In this document: piece by piece, positions 23,001-35,367 of the stretch | Position numbering within the stretch: the stretch's first letter is position 1 | How the letters are laid out: each line of letters begins with the position of its first letter | DNA from: Monocercomonoides exilis | Lineage: Eukaryota; Preaxostyla; Oxymonadida; Polymastigidae | Direction: 5' to 3' | Assembly: GCA_001643675.2 (NCBI GenBank) | Contig: LSRY02000039.1 | Location: 30,001-94,000, forward strand | DNA length: 64,000 bases | Position numbers and translations under genes: made by a program | Notes under the pieces: generated by a model | Told to the model about the DNA's origin: nothing | Seen by the model: the letters and a program-made list of their open reading frames with translations, nothing else | Databases searched by the model: none

Positions 23001-26000
23001 TCATCCTCCACCCCATCTGCTCAGGCTGATCCTTCATTCCGAAGCCAATCAGCAAGAGAAATGATTCATTCACAAATGAATAATAACAATAATAACCAAC
23101 AACAGTTTCTGATGATGCAGCAATATCAAAAACAACAGCAGCAGCATTCATTCAGACAGTCTCTCGAACCGCCAAGCTATCAGCAGAGCACGAAGATGTC
23201 GATGTTCAGCCAGAACAGACCCTTCCATTCATTGTCTGCTTCTTCTTCGCCTTCTTCTTCTTCTTCTTTTCCTTCTTCTTCCATTCCATCTTCACTGAAA
23301 CCCGACATCAATCTTCGCAAATCCGAAGAGCAGCCTTTGATTCGTTCTTCTCATCCTTCTCGTCTTGTCACTCCTCCTCCTCTTCAGTCCTCTCCCTTTC
23401 AAAGACGCCCTCCTCAACTCACTCAGCCTTATGCTGCGCTGAATGAAAGGCCGCAATTCGATGCTGATGTTAGAAATAGCACAGAAAGGATTGCTGATAG
23501 AAGTTCATTTTCAATGACGAAAGAAGACAAGCCAATAAATGGAACACATTTATCTTCATCCACGTCATCTTCACATTCATCGTCACTGTTTCCTTCTTCA
23601 TCTTCTTCTTCTTCTTCTGTCATTCCTACTTCTTCAACACCTCTTCCTCGTCCTCTTTCTTCTTCATCTTCCTCCTCCTCCTCCTCTTCCTCTTCCTCTT
23701 CCTCTCTTCTCCGCCGCCCACCGCGCCAAGAAGAAAGCCCGATGTTCCCAACCCATCCGACTCTGTTCAGTTCGATTCCTTCTTCTCTCCGCTCTTCCAC
23801 ATCTTCTGTTTCAAGCAACATCACATCATCTCAGCAATTGCCTGAGCAGTCTCGTATTCATTCATTGGATTCTCGACAAAACGAATCAGTTTCTTCTTTC
23901 GCTGCACATTCATCCAATTCCTCTCGTTCTTCATCTTCTTCCTCCTCCTCTTCTTCTTCTTCTTCTTCTTCTTCGAATACTTTTCATTCAACTTCGAAAC
24001 TCTCTCCTTCCTTTTCAGCTTCAGACTCAATTTCTTCAATGAATGACAAACACACTCAACCACATCAACCTTTTAATGAAACAGACAAACAGAACAACTT
24101 TTCTGTTGCAGATCAACAATCAGCAAGAAATCATAACCCTTCTCAATGTTCTGAACAAATGTCTTTCCAATCTTCTTCAAACGATGCTATGCGCACTGCC
24201 CCTAACTCGTCCTCATCAAATTATTTATCTACCTCTTCCTCTTCCTCCACAATTCCTCCTTCTTCTTATCCAATTCAGCCCTCAAATCAATCAAAACCAA
24301 TTTTCCCAGAACAAATAAACCCCTCTCTCTCTTCAGAAAAGCCATATCAGCAGTCCTTTCCCGATCAAACAGAAACCTCTCCTCAACACACCAAGCAGCC
24401 TTCCCAGCGCAAATACCCAGCCATTCCTCTTCTCAACTTGAATCACGAACTCATCGCCCGCTCCCACCAGGCGCCAGTCACCATGTCACTCAACATCTCC
24501 CAAAATCCAGCTTTGTCTGCTTCAACTCCTTCGCATTCATTCACTTCTTCTTCCTCTTCCTCTTCCTCTTCCTCTTCCTCTTCCTCTTCCTCTTCCTCTT
24601 CTTCCACACCTTCGCATGGATCATCAGCTTCTTCCTCTCCGCATCGCTCAGTTTCTCCTTCTTCCCCTAACAACTCGTCCTTTTTATCAAATTCTTCCTT
24701 CGCTTCGTCCTTTTCCTATCAGCCAGACAACATTCAGCAGGAATCTTCTTCATTAAACACACCAACTCACAAAATTTCCTTGTTGAATGCTTCAATCTCT
24801 GAGCCCCCGCTTTATCACTCCACTCCTCAAAGTCGATCAACTTCTTCCTCCTCCTCCTCTTCTTCTTCTTCTCTTTCTACACCAGAGCATAAACCGTATC
24901 GCTACTCACATCCAGATGAAGGTGATTACATTTCATCATCTTCTTCTTCTCCTCAAGCAGCGGAATCTTCAATTCAGTCATCTTCAGTATCATCATCTCA
25001 TTTTCCTTCCTCTCATCAAATTTCTCCAATTGATGGATTCTCTTCTTCTTCCTCCTCCTCCTCTTCTTCTCATGCACTTCATCCACTTCGTCATCATCTC
25101 TCCCCTGAAATCCTTCGCACTTCAATCGAAGATTCGCCTCCACACCGATCAATCTTAACTCGCCCTTCCAACTCTTCTGCTTCATCATCGTCATCATCAT
25201 CTTCTTCTTCTTCTTCCTCATCTGTCCCTTCCCCTTCAGTTCCTGAATCAACTCTTTCTTCTCTGACATACCACTCAAATCAGGTGAACTCGATAGAATT
25301 TGAGCCAAACTCCTTTTCGTCCTCACCCGTCACTGCTTCCTCAAAGTTCCCCATTGCTTCGTCCACTCTCAGCTCAAATAGCGTCAACCCCAGCCAATCT
25401 CCCTTCCTCCGTGCATCTCCTCTTTCGCAGTCTCAAAACAAAGCACACTTTTCTTCTCCGCTGACCAACACAAACGGTTTGTCTTCTTCTCTTTCCTCGA
25501 CACAGTCAACACATCCGCTCAGCACCACATCGACCTTTCTTTCGATCCATTCTCCTCTCCAAAACACCACAAACAGCCTCCACTCGCCTCTGAACCAGGT
25601 GCGCTATGCCTCTCCGCGCCCTGTGCGCAAGTCATCGCTAAACACGTCCTCTTCTCTTTCTTCTCCACAAGAATCAGATTCTTCTCTTTCTCCACGCTCT
25701 TCCCTTTCTCCCCGCTCTTCTCGCTCTTCCAGCTCTTCGATGTATTTTGCGAAGGAAGAGGCTCATCAGGATGTCACCTCGTTCAGCCCGCAGCACATGC
25801 AAGTATCGACTCCTGTGTCTCTGCCTTCCTACCCGACAACGCTGACCCGCGCTGACTTGGTGCGCTTGGGGCTCGGCTCAGAGATCGAGCACATCCAACG
25901 GCAGCAGCAGGAGCAAAACAGAGAAGAGAAGGAGATTGTGGAGGTAAGCTTTATACACCCTGAAACAGGGAAGAGGATGGTGCTGAGGAAGAAAAGGAAA

Positions 26001-26027
26001 AGAGGGAAAAAGAATGAAGCCAAGTAG
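20030..26027 (+). CDS. very long Ser-rich low-complexity protein, function unknown
   Basis: Two exons, 20030-20142 and 20198-26027, with a 55-bp intron (GTATG...CAG), give 1980 aa ending in TAG. The short first exon starts MATSLNGRTD and carries a Gln/Glu-rich helical stretch that continues across the splice joint (EQYENALANIK, then NSPSFNEAKIAEKM). Everything between about residue 60 and 1900 is Ser/Pro-dominated, with long poly-Ser runs (for example 21880-21918 and 24545-24605), proline clusters (PPPPPL) and Gln/Asn patches. The last 60 residues are different: ordered-looking and basic (TRADLVRLGLGSEIEHI, ending in KKRKRGKKNEAK), possibly a nuclear localisation or nucleic-acid-binding tail. 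A GTAAGC...CAG pair at 25944-25968 looks intron-like, but splicing it would shift the frame. No family is recognised. Confidence 0.75.
24545..24605 (+). repeat. (TCTTCC)n hexanucleotide repeat coding poly-Ser
   Basis: About ten tandem TCTTCC units within the Ser-rich gene; the strand is purely pyrimidine. Confidence 0.9.
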
Positions 26028-26401
26028 ATTTTGAAAATTGTAAATGGAACAGAAATATTACTCTCTGTGTTGCATCTTTTTTGGTGTCTGACATTTATTC
26101 ATTTATTCAAAAATTGGATTTTCAGTTGAAATGTATTATTTTTCGCAAATCCTTTTTATTTCGTATTATTTTTTTTTTTAAATTAAGAGTTAATAAGAAG
26201 ATCAATTCATTCTATTGCATTAGCATTCAATGTTCTGAAGGAAAAATCGAGAAAATGAAGGAGCAACTCTCAAATACAACAATAAACGGAAAAGTATTGG
26301 GGAAAGGACAATAGCATGAACTATTGAACTCTTTTAGCCATTGAACAAATGAGAAAATTGATAATATAATCAGAAATATTTCAGAATGAAAAGTAATTTG
26401 T
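26028..26401. other. intergenic region between convergent genes
   Basis: AT-rich 3' flanks of two converging genes. It must contain both polyadenylation regions. No other feature seen. Confidence 0.4.
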
Positions 26402-27058
26402 TCATCCTGCAGTTGTTCTCTTCAATTTTGATGCATTACTGACAGTTTTAGCGCGTGACGTCTTTTTCTCATTTGAAAAATCGGGTTCAGGAACAACATC
26501 TTTAAAATTTTTTTTGTAATTTAATTAATTACTAACAAAAAATAGTTGCAAACGTATAAGAAAATCGTACTCTGGGTTTGCATAAACAACATTACCTGTT
26601 AGAATTTTTTATTAAAAAAAAAAAATTAATTTATTTTTCTAAAAAATAAAAATAAAAAATTCAATACCGATATCCTTGGGTTGTATTATTCTTCTCCCAT
26701 CAGCTTTGCATGACTCCAATGCTTCCCTTGTTGTGTACTCCAAAAATTTCTCCTTTTTGAAAATCAAAGCCAAGTTTTAAATCGATTTAACAGTTTATCA
26801 TCAAACCGTAATTTTTCCAACAAGTGCAATTGCACTTTTCTGAACAAGCTTTACATCAGGATTTTGCTTCATAAGCCTTCGAATAAGTGCTTGAGCAAAT
26901 TGAATTGGCTAAACAATAATTTATTAATTTGGGGTTGTAATATTCGTTCATTCCATTAAAATCAGAAGGTAATACAAATAAACCTTTTGAGAAGCTTGTT
27001 GTTCTTCTTGTTCTTCGTTTGAGACTTCAATTTTTTCTTGCTGTTGAATATCCTCCAT
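26402..27058 (-). CDS. histone-fold protein of the NF-YC / DPB3-CHRAC type
   Basis: Five small exons: 26984-27058, 26807-26908, 26668-26752, 26554-26595 and 26402-26499, separated by introns of 54-75 bp and giving 133 aa. After an acidic/Gln-rich N-terminus comes a histone fold: PIQFAQALIRRLMKQNPDVK (alpha 1/L1), KSAIALVGKITEKFLEYTT (the long alpha 2), then GRRIIQPKDI and YDFLIHVVPEPDF. That last stretch resembles the FDFLIDIVP that closes the fold in NF-YC/HAP5. A basic tail follows (SRAKTVSNASKLKR). Such proteins pair with an NF-YB-like partner, in a CCAAT-binding factor, a DNA polymerase epsilon accessory pair or a chromatin-accessibility complex. Sequence alone does not decide between these. 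The gene is head to head with the RRM gene at 27284, with 225 bp between starts. Confidence 0.7.
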
Positions 27059-27283
27059 TTCTTGTTTTTCAAATAGTTAATAAATTAAAAAATGGTTGTA
27101 TCCATGTTTTCCAAGACTCAAAACGATAAAGAATGTATAAGTGTGTTTTTTGTTAAAGAAACAAATTCAAAGAGGTTCTTCATCTCTCAACAAATTCACA
27201 TTGCAATCTTATGGTTTTTGTAGATCGTGGATATCAATTTACTTTTCCGTGAAGCTTCTATTGTGAAAGTTTCAATTGAGTAG

Positions 27284-28290
27284 ATGTCTTCAACGCTATA
27301 CATAGGAAACCTTTCGAAGGATACAAGCGCAGAGACAATTGGGAAGTTATTTGAACAAGTTGGGATTGTGTTTGCATATTTTTTTTTCACTTTTAAAAAT
27401 ACAAAGTTATTTCATGTTTTGAAACAAATTATTTATATTTCGAAACTTTTGCTTTTAGGAAGAAAGCTTCAATCGCTATGAATGGTACTGTTTCAAGAGG
27501 ATATGGATATATAACAATGGAAGATCATGAAAAAGCAAAAGAAGCTTTTGAGAAATTTTCAGGGGCGGAAGTTGATGGAAGAGAAATAGTAGTGGAATTC
27601 TATACAGAAGAACAAGAGCAACAAGAAGCAGAGAAGAAAGAAGACAGTAGCTCTACTCAACCGTTTACTGCTCGTTATACGCCAAGAGGTCCGTTTGGTC
27701 TTCCAAGAAGAGGCGGACCGCGTCGTGGTGGCAGGGGCTATGGATGGCCACGAAGAGACAGAAGTTACGGAAAGGATAGTTCAGAATATCAAGGAGAAGC
27801 TGGCGAAGGAGAATCAAAGAAAGATTCTGAAACAAAAGTTCCTTCAAAAACAGTTGCGTATATTCACAACCTTCCTCTAAAAATGACACGTGAAGGGCTA
27901 TCGTATGTATTGAGGGAATACAGAATTAAAGATATATATCTTCCACCACAAAGAGGCGATGTGTTTTTGAATGCTGGACATGGTTTTATTGAAATGGTGG
28001 ATGAGGAAGAGCTGGATAAAATGCTTCGAGAAAGACCGAGTGTTTCGATTAAAGGAAGTGAATGCCATATGCGTCGTGCAGTCGATCCACCTAATGATGA
28101 AGAGAAGAGAAGAGAACGTCAAAGGCTGTTGAGCAGTGTTAAGAAGCGAAGAGACGACAAAAGAAGGGGAAGGGGAAGAGACGATGACGATGACGACGAT
28201 GACTATGACGACGCAGGAATCGAAGATTATGGAGTGCACTATGGCGGAGGTTATGGAGTACCTATGCCTGTATATGTGGTTTATCATTAG
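27284..28290 (+). CDS. two-RRM RNA-binding protein with RGG-like linker
   Basis: Two exons, 27284-27369 and 27459-28290 (intron GTTTG...TAG, 89 bp), give 305 aa ending in TAG. RRM1 has RNP2 LYIGNL at residues 5-10 and, across the splice joint, RNP1-like RGYGYITM. An Arg/Gly-rich linker follows (RGPFGLPRRGGPRRGGRGYG). RRM2 begins VAYIHNLP and has the RNP1-like HGFIEMV. The C-terminus has a basic RGRG patch, a pure Asp run (DDDDDDDD) and a Gly/Tyr-rich end. The architecture resembles SR-like or poly(A)-binding-type regulators of mRNA splicing or export. The exact orthologue is not clear. It shares its upstream region with the divergent histone-fold gene. Confidence 0.88.
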
Positions 28291-29191
28291 ACTGAAGAAG
28301 CGATACTTCTTGGATGAAGCTTTCTCATTTAAAAGAATGGAGAATTTGGAAGAATAGCAAAATTGTCAAACATTTTATTATCCTTCAAGCTTGAAAATTT
28401 TACAAACTACACATTTTTTAATGTTTTTTTTTATGGTACAATTATTAGTGGGAAGATTATTATTTTTTTGGAAAATGTCAGTTGCATGATAGAAAGAATG
28501 GGAGAAAGAAACATTTTGAAATGTGGATTTTGTTTTCTTTATTGTTAGTTTCATTTTACTTACACCGCCTTTGTTGCGTTGAAAAAAATCATTTCACCCT
28601 TTCACTGCTTTTTTGAATTGAATGGATGGCATTTTCTCGAAAGGTAGTTTCAAATATTATGTCTTTTTTACAAGTTTTCAACGCAGTTCATTTCAACTTA
28701 GATAATTTTTCTCAAAAAAAGAAAATAAATAAATAAAAATTTTATTTTTTAAAAGAAATTCATATCGAATTTGCTGGGGAAAAGTTTTTTATTTAAAAAG
28801 CTCAATCAAAACGAAGTTAAAAATGTTAAAAATGAAATTGTAAACAATAATTTGGTAAAAAAAAAAGGAAAGAGAATGATCCTCAATAAGAATAAAATAA
28901 ACTTGACAGTCTAAATTTCAAAGGCGAAAAACAATGAACTTTCACAACTTTGCTTAAACATGCTTTAAGGATAATCCAATTTGACAAACAGACTCTTAAA
29001 AAGGAACCGTAAAACACGAAAGAATTAAAATCGCACCATGAAAAAAATTCATCACAATCACAAATCTTCCATTTGATTTCGCAACATTTTAAAAGTCAAC
29101 AAAAATAAATCAAATAAGAAAAAAATTAAAAAAAAATCTGAAAAAACATTCCAAATTTTTAAAAAAAATGTTCATGCCAAATGAGCATCTT
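28291..29191. other. intergenic DNA between convergent genes
   Basis: Short open frames exist (28363-28548), but their composition is AT-driven and no splice-supported gene emerges. No RNA gene recognised. Confidence 0.4.
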
Positions 29192-31312
29192 CTATTTAAT
29201 TGAGTCCAGTGCCTGTCTCAGATTCAGCATATCAGCATCGTCTATTCCTGTATCGTTCTTCCACTTCTGTGCCACTTCGAGTATTCTTTCCTTCTTCTCT
29301 GCAAAATGAGCCAAAATGACATCTGCAAATTCTGTCTGGTTGGCCTGCGCTTTGTGGATTTGATCGACAATGGCCAATCTGATTGTGTGCTGAAACATTC
29401 ACATTGAGAAACAAATAAGAATTATTCGATTTTTTTAAAAAAAAGAAGAAAACAGAAAGGAAAACGCTCATTCTCAATTCATCAGGTTAGTCTTTTTTGT
29501 ATAGGAGAAACAATACTAATATAGATTTTTATCTAAGTTTCTTTAATTTTCTAATATCCCTCCATAAAATTCCCCATACCTTCCTGACTTCTCTATTGTA
29601 GTTCTTGCTGCTCACTTTCCCTCTCTCGTCATTCATATGCGTCTCATATCCCGGCTCATTGTAGTACGGCTCCTCAACCAGAATCAGCGCCTGGATCGAC
29701 ACAAGCACCTGCAGCAGCGTCGAATGCGTCGGATTCCACGACTCCCCCGCGTCTCCCGACCACGTCCCCAGCAGCGACAGGCAGACTTTGCCGTTCGCAT
29801 ACAAATTGGGATTGAACCGGAAGCTGCCCCCGCCCGTCGTGACGATGAGGACAGACGGAGGAGAGTTGGGGTAGTTCTGAGGATACATTCTGTGTGTTAA
29901 TAGAGGCATGTTTCATGATTAGGTTAGCATTCATATTTGGAATAAGAATATTAACAAAAGATTAATAATAATAATCATAAATATTGAATGTAATGTAAGT
30001 TTGCACACATATCAAATTCAAACAGCCCGCCTTCATACGGCGTGTCCTTCGGACCGCTGATGAGCGCCTTCACAAGCTGCGAGGAGGCTGGATCTGCTGC
30101 CACAAACACAGACGAATCGAGTGAAAGCGGCAGAGAAGTGGTGAGTGTGGACAGCTCATTGAGAATCCGCCTCATGTTCGGATGCGTCTTCTGCTGCAGA
30201 AGCTGAGCAGAGAAGCAATGGCGCTGCCGGAAAAGCGCTGAGTCTTCAGACATCTTAAATTGCAGAGGCTTAAGGCGGGTTTTATAGTGCTCCTCGGCTG
30301 AAGAAGACGAAGATGAAGATGAAGATGACGAAGAAGATGGAGCAGGATTTTCATCTTTGGCACTCGACTCTTCGCTTTCTTTCTTCTTTCCTTCTTCTTT
30401 TTCTTTTTCTTTCAACATTTTCTCTTCATTTTCTTTTTCCTCCTTTTTGGCTTCAACAAGTTTCCATAGAACGCAAATGCTGTTTGCCAACAGTTCTCCA
30501 TAATCCGTTCCTTCTTCCTTCACTTGCACTGGTTGTGCGTTTCTGTGGTAATAAGGGTGGTATCCGATGACAAGCTCCGGAGAGATTTTTGGAGCTGGTA
30601 AATTAACTGGAGCAATTGGATGCTTTTTGCTCTCTTTCGCTGCATTTGACAATTTCAAGTAATTGTCTGCTGCGACATGAAGCTTTTGGAGGCGAAGGTA
30701 AAGAGACGTATCATCTTTTTTCTCATGCTGGAAGAATAACTTGCTCAGATATTTGTCCGTGCAAAAAAAGTATAATATTTCAATTGCAGGTAAAAATACT
30801 TGCGAAGAACGATTCATCGAAATGAAAGAATCATCGGCAAATAGCTCGCATAAGATGTAAACAAGTTTTGAATTTCCAATAACGTCTGACATTTGTTCAT
30901 AAAGTTCATTTGGAGCTTCAAGTAAATATGCGTAAAGTTCGTTCAATGCTTCGAATTTGTCCTGACGGGCTTTTTCTTCCTTTTTTGTTTGCTCATCCAT
31001 TGCACTGAAATCTCCGTGCTGATTGAGCGCGTTTGAACCATACCCAGTTCCTTTACAAAAATGATTTCTTTGAAATATTAAAAATAAAGATAATTCTACC
31101 TTTTGACCAAAAAGTTTCTTTTCAGAGTTACACCAAAATAAATTTTATATCATTTGTATAAAATAATATGAAATCAAACTCGATGGTGCAGGTGCCTTTG
31201 GCTTTGCTTTCAAAGCATTAGTTGGCTTGTCACCTTCTTCTGGAAGGAAAACAGGCCTAATTATTCCTTCTAAAATAACCCCAAGCCCATTTATATCATG
31301 AGCATCTGTCAT
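29192..31312 (-). CDS. ubiquitin-conjugating enzyme E2, BIRC6/UBE2O-like UBC domain
   Basis: Four exons: 31180-31312, 30009-31050, 29580-29889 and 29192-29389, giving 560 aa ending in TAG. The N-terminal ~250 residues are helical (KFEALNELYAYLLEAPNELY), followed by a Lys/Glu-rich stretch and a poly-Ser linker. The UBC domain fills the C-terminal part: LISGPKDTPYEGGLFEFDI, YPNSPPSVLIVTTGG, FRFNPNLYANGKVCLSLLGT (the Cys is the catalytic thioester residue) and WNPTHSTLLQVLVSIQALIL, then EEPYYNEPGYE. The YPQNYP-x-SPP, TTGG-x-SxRFNPNLY and EPYYNEPGYE strings are those of the BIRC6 (Bruce/Apollon) UBC domain rather than of small E2s. No BIR zinc domain is present in the predicted protein. It is expected to transfer ubiquitin in the cytosol. 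Confidence 0.9.
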
Positions 31313-32722
31313 TTTTGTAAATATTCTATATTTGGATGAAAAATTGTATTGAAAAATCCCCAATAAATATCCCATAACATAAATTCAAAATTCAGTTTTA
31401 GATTTGGTTCATTATCAAAAGATTCACATAGTATTTTCTTTTCTTTTGTGTGTTCTTGTTTATTAGTAAGTTATTCTTTTCCCTTGAAGTCGCTCAATTA
31501 TTATTTATTTTTGAATTTTTAGAAGAAGAAACAACATAACTTTTTTGATGAAAAAACTTTTATTTTCATTTTTGCATGCAAATTCCAAAAATTAATGAAT
31601 ACAAAAGATTGAGTTGAATGAAACAAATACTTTAATAATCATATTTAGAATTGAAGCGATGTGAGAAATCCAAGAAAAACACGTCAAAATAGAAAGGATA
31701 ACAAAATATTCGATAATTCATTTGTAGAAAAGCACAAGATAACAAGAATAGTGGAACACATAAAAACAAAGCAATACAACAAGATAGCACATAAAAGCTG
31801 TATTACTTCATCTTTTACACAATAAAAAAAAAGAAGAAGGAAAATATTGGGATATGAATCAGAATAGAAAGATAATAAAATGAAAAAAAAAAAATGAAAA
31901 AAATTGAAAAATAAACAAATAAAAACAAAGAACATAAATATCCAATCAGAATGAATGATGCACAATGCAACAGCAGATTCGATTGGATTACAAATGCTAC
32001 AAGCAGATGGGGGGCACAGGCACACAACGAGATAGAGAGATATAAAAAGACTGAGAAAGAATAACAAATTGGAAAATTAAAAAAATAAAAGAAAAGAAAA
32101 GAAAAGAAAAGAAAAGACAAAGAAAGAAAGAAATTAAATAAATAAATAGATAAAGTGGCAGAAGAAAGAATTCAGGAAGCGTCATATAAAACAAAAACGA
32201 AAGAAAGAGCGAAAAGGAATAAATGCAAGATAAGAAAGCTGAATGCTTAGATGTCTCATAAGCTAGTCTTTTTTATTTTCTTTGCCATGTCATTCCGTGT
32301 CTTTCCAGACATTTTTTGCTGGCAAAGTTAAAAAAATACCAGCAACATTATCACATTCATTAACTCTCCTTTTCTCTTTAATAGCTAATTATTCCTTCGC
32401 TCTTTCTCTCCGGAGCATTTCTAAGTTCACTCCGATGCAACCCAAAACTGTTCCATTGGAAATTGAACAAAATTATAACAGCCGTGTTTTCATAATGATT
32501 TGTCAATAAACATTTTTGTTTATCTACATTTTCTTTTCTTTTCTCTTTTAGTTTAATTTCTTTTATTCCTGTTATAATTCTGTTCAGATAGCTCTACTCA
32601 AATCACAAAAGATATTCAACCGATTTTATTCATCCTCCTCTTCTTCTTCTTCTTCACTCTCTCTTCAATTTGCCTTTTTCTTCTCTCCTCCATCATCTTC
32701 TTCACCTCCCTTCCTTCCCTCT
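31313..32722. other. gene-free A/T-rich region
   Basis: About 1.4 kb lying upstream of the E2 gene start (31312) and beyond the 3' end of the SH3 gene (32723). It contains A-rich blocks and an (AGAAA)n repeat around 32088-32120. Phe/Leu-rich open frames on the minus strand (31684-32194) follow from poly-A on the plus strand and are not credible genes. Confidence 0.45.
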
Positions 32723-34267
32723 TTAATTCGCCATTCTTTTCATCACCTCCAACAGCTCCTTTCTCTCCTTCGTTGCTTCTTCGTTGCTTCTCTTGATCTC
32801 TGCCAGCAGCTGCTCGTTCTGCGCCCTCAGCGCCTTGTTGATCTCCACCAGCATCTCCATCTGCTTCAACAGCGCATGCATATCTCCACTGCTAGCTGCA
32901 AATCCTCCTTTTCCAGACGCAGACGAGGGCGAAGAGCCTGCTCCTGAAGACGACGCTCCATCTTCCACAATTCGCTCTCCCGGCAGCACTTCGCTACGCT
33001 TCTTCTTCACCAGCACAGTCTTCTTCTCCTTCGGCAGTATCTTCACGTAGTTTGTGGGCACAATACCGGTTGCTCCTTTGCTGTTCTCGCAGGTGCTCCA
33101 GTTCGACTTCTGCTTCAGAACCTTCAACTTCTCTTTCGCTTTCATTGCAATCTGCTTCTTTCCTCCGTCTGTTGGCTGGAAGTCATACAATGCTACACAA
33201 TATTCATCAGAATCTTCTTCGACAATCTCCACAGTCACCATATCATCAACGGGTGATTTGACCTCTTCAACAACTGCAGTTGCACTTTCTTTGTTCTCTT
33301 CTTCTCTTCGGCGCTTTTCTTCCTCCTCTTCTCTCTTCTTTTCTTCTTCTCTTCTCTTTTCCTCTTCCTCTCTTCTCTTTTCCTCCTCTCTTCTTTTCTC
33401 TTCTTCTCTTCTTCTTTCTTCTTCTCTTCTCTCTTCTTCTCTTCTTCGTTCTTCTTCTCTTTCTCGCTCTTCCTCTTCTTTTCTTCGCCTTTCTTCCTCT
33501 TTTCTCTTTTCTTCTTCCCTCTTTCTTTCTTCTTCCCTTTCTCTTTCTTCTTCTTCTTCCTTTCTTCTCTTTTCCTCTTCAGCTTTCTTTTTCTCTTCCT
33601 CAGCTGCTTTACGTTTTTCCTCCTCGCTGTCAGAGCTGTCTTCGCTATCGTCTTCTTTTGCAGATGGTGATGCTGGCTTTGGTGAAGGAGAACTTTTGGC
33701 TGGAGTAGATGGACTTGCAGGTGGTGCAACAAACCCTGATCCAGCTGGTGCCATTCGAAGATATGAACCAGGGCAGAGACCTTTTTGACCACTTGCATTT
33801 TCGCAGGTCCACCATCCTCCTTGCTTTTGAATCAACTTCACTCTTTCTCCTTTTGTGAGAACTAAGAATTTGGGATCACCAGAAGGGTTTTTATAATTTG
33901 CAATTGCATCACAAAATTCTGGTTCTCCGGATGCTTGAGCAGGAAGAGCTTTTAAATATGTCATTGGCAAATAACCTATGGTTGTGGAAAATAATCAACA
34001 CAAGAGAATGCAAAATAACCACAAATATAAATAAATAAAAGCTAAAAAACCTTGCTTCCCTTCTTTGCTAATACATACTGCCCATCCTTTTGATTGCTCC
34101 TTTACAAATTGAACGCTATCGCCTTTAGTTGCAGAAAGAAACTTTGCAGGCTGAAAATATTAAAAAGCAATTTAAATGTCAAAAAATCAAGTCCAAAGCA
34201 TTTTGCATACATCCTTCGAAGCATAGTTTGCAATAACTGTGTGCGTTGGAGTAAATGAACGAGACAT
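32723..34267 (-). CDS. triple-SH3 domain protein with charged coiled-coil centre
   Basis: Three exons: 34211-34267, 34051-34150 and 32723-33975, giving 469 aa. SH3-1 is assembled across the introns (VIANYASKD, FLSATKGDSVQF, GWAVC, GYLPMTYLKAL). SH3-2 follows (CDAIANY, LTKGERVKLIQKQGGWWTCE, GLCPGSYLRM). A Pro/Ser linker then leads to about 120 residues of uninterrupted Glu/Arg/Lys (EEEKRREEE-type), a likely single alpha helix or coiled coil. SH3-3 comes next (YCVALYDFQPTDGG, STCENSKGATGIVPTNYVKI), then a C-terminal heptad coiled coil (MEMLVEINKALRAQ). In the ALYDY position the first two domains have IANY. Such adaptors link proline-rich partners to actin or endocytic machinery. The ATG at 34267 is preferred to an upstream in-frame ATG at 34375 because the SH3 domain begins shortly after it. 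Confidence 0.85.
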
Positions 34268-35367
34268 AACGATTTGTATTTGAGAGATCGATTTGATCAC
34301 ATCCCCTATTCCATCAATTTCTGATCTGAAGAAAAATTGTGATCTGTGCCCATATATGGAAACATTTCGATACAAAGACTGTTTTCCTTTTTATGAATTG
34401 AGCCCTTGAACGTGATTTTGTTAATGTTTTTGCATCAATGATTTTGAATGTTTTGTGAAAATTAGCATTTGCATGGAGACGTTTTGAATATGAAAATTTG
34501 AAAACGTAAAATATATATTTTGATAATTACAGTTGTTTACTTCGCACTCACATTTCTTTGATTGGGCATTACGTTTAAAATAACTAACGAAATATTTAAA
34601 TTTGTTGAAATGTTTATATATAACTTAATTCTCATGTAAATTGTTTTATTTTTCTTATTTTTTGATGATTATCAGTTGCAGATATTTGTAGATGATATAA
34701 AAATAAAATTTTCCTTACAGTTATTTTTTATTTAATTTATTTGTTATTGTAATATTAGGATTGTTGTTTGTCATGCAAAACTTTCTGTGCAACAAAATCT
34801 TAGTAAAAAAAGAGCGTATCATTTATTTTTTTATAATATAAAAAATTTAACATAATCAAATTAAACACGAAAACCTAATAATATTTCAAAATTAAGTGGG
34901 AAAAAAAAACAGAATTATCTTCTACAAAATAGCATTAGCTCATCTCTGAACAAATGTCAATAACATCATCAGAAAAGCCAAGAGCGAGAAAATGATAAAA
35001 TGTTAACTCAGATTATGCATGTTGAATGGTAACATAAAAATGAAAAGATAAATTATTTCAAAAATAAAATTAAATAAAACCAAAGGTAAAAATAAATTTT
35101 GTTTAAAATCAGTTGAAAATTTAAAACGAGAGAGAAACATACTAGAACACACTCTAAAATGAAAATTTTACATATCAAATTATAATTCCAAGCGAAACAG
35201 AAAAAGCCCAATTATATCGAAAAATTATAAATATTGACTTTTATTCTCCTGTTTTCATTTATCTCCTTCATTTCTATCTTTTTTAAAGATCAAACTTTTT
35301 TTCTTTGTTTCTTTTTTTATCTTCCTTCTTTCTTCTTTTTTCTTCTTTTTTCTTCTTTTCAAATACG
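34268..35367. other. gene-free AT-rich region
   Basis: No reading frame with coding character on either strand; poly-A/T tracts only. It includes the upstream region of the SH3 gene. Confidence 0.4.

Noticed and set aside
21175-25326. Leu-rich (plus) and Glu/Lys-rich (minus) frames inside the Ser-rich gene
   Set aside because: They are out-of-frame and antisense readings of TCT/TCC repeats.
25944-25968. GTAAGC...CAG intron-like segment near the end of the Ser-rich gene
   Set aside because: Only 25 nt; removal would shift the frame and destroy the basic C-terminal tail.
31684-32194. Overlapping Phe/Leu/Ile-rich minus-strand frames resembling membrane proteins
   Set aside because: They arise from A-rich plus-strand DNA (poly-A read as Phe), with no consistent TM topology or splice support.
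32282-32509. 75-aa plus-strand frame
   Set aside because: Low coding character, no recognisable domain, inside a gene-free region.
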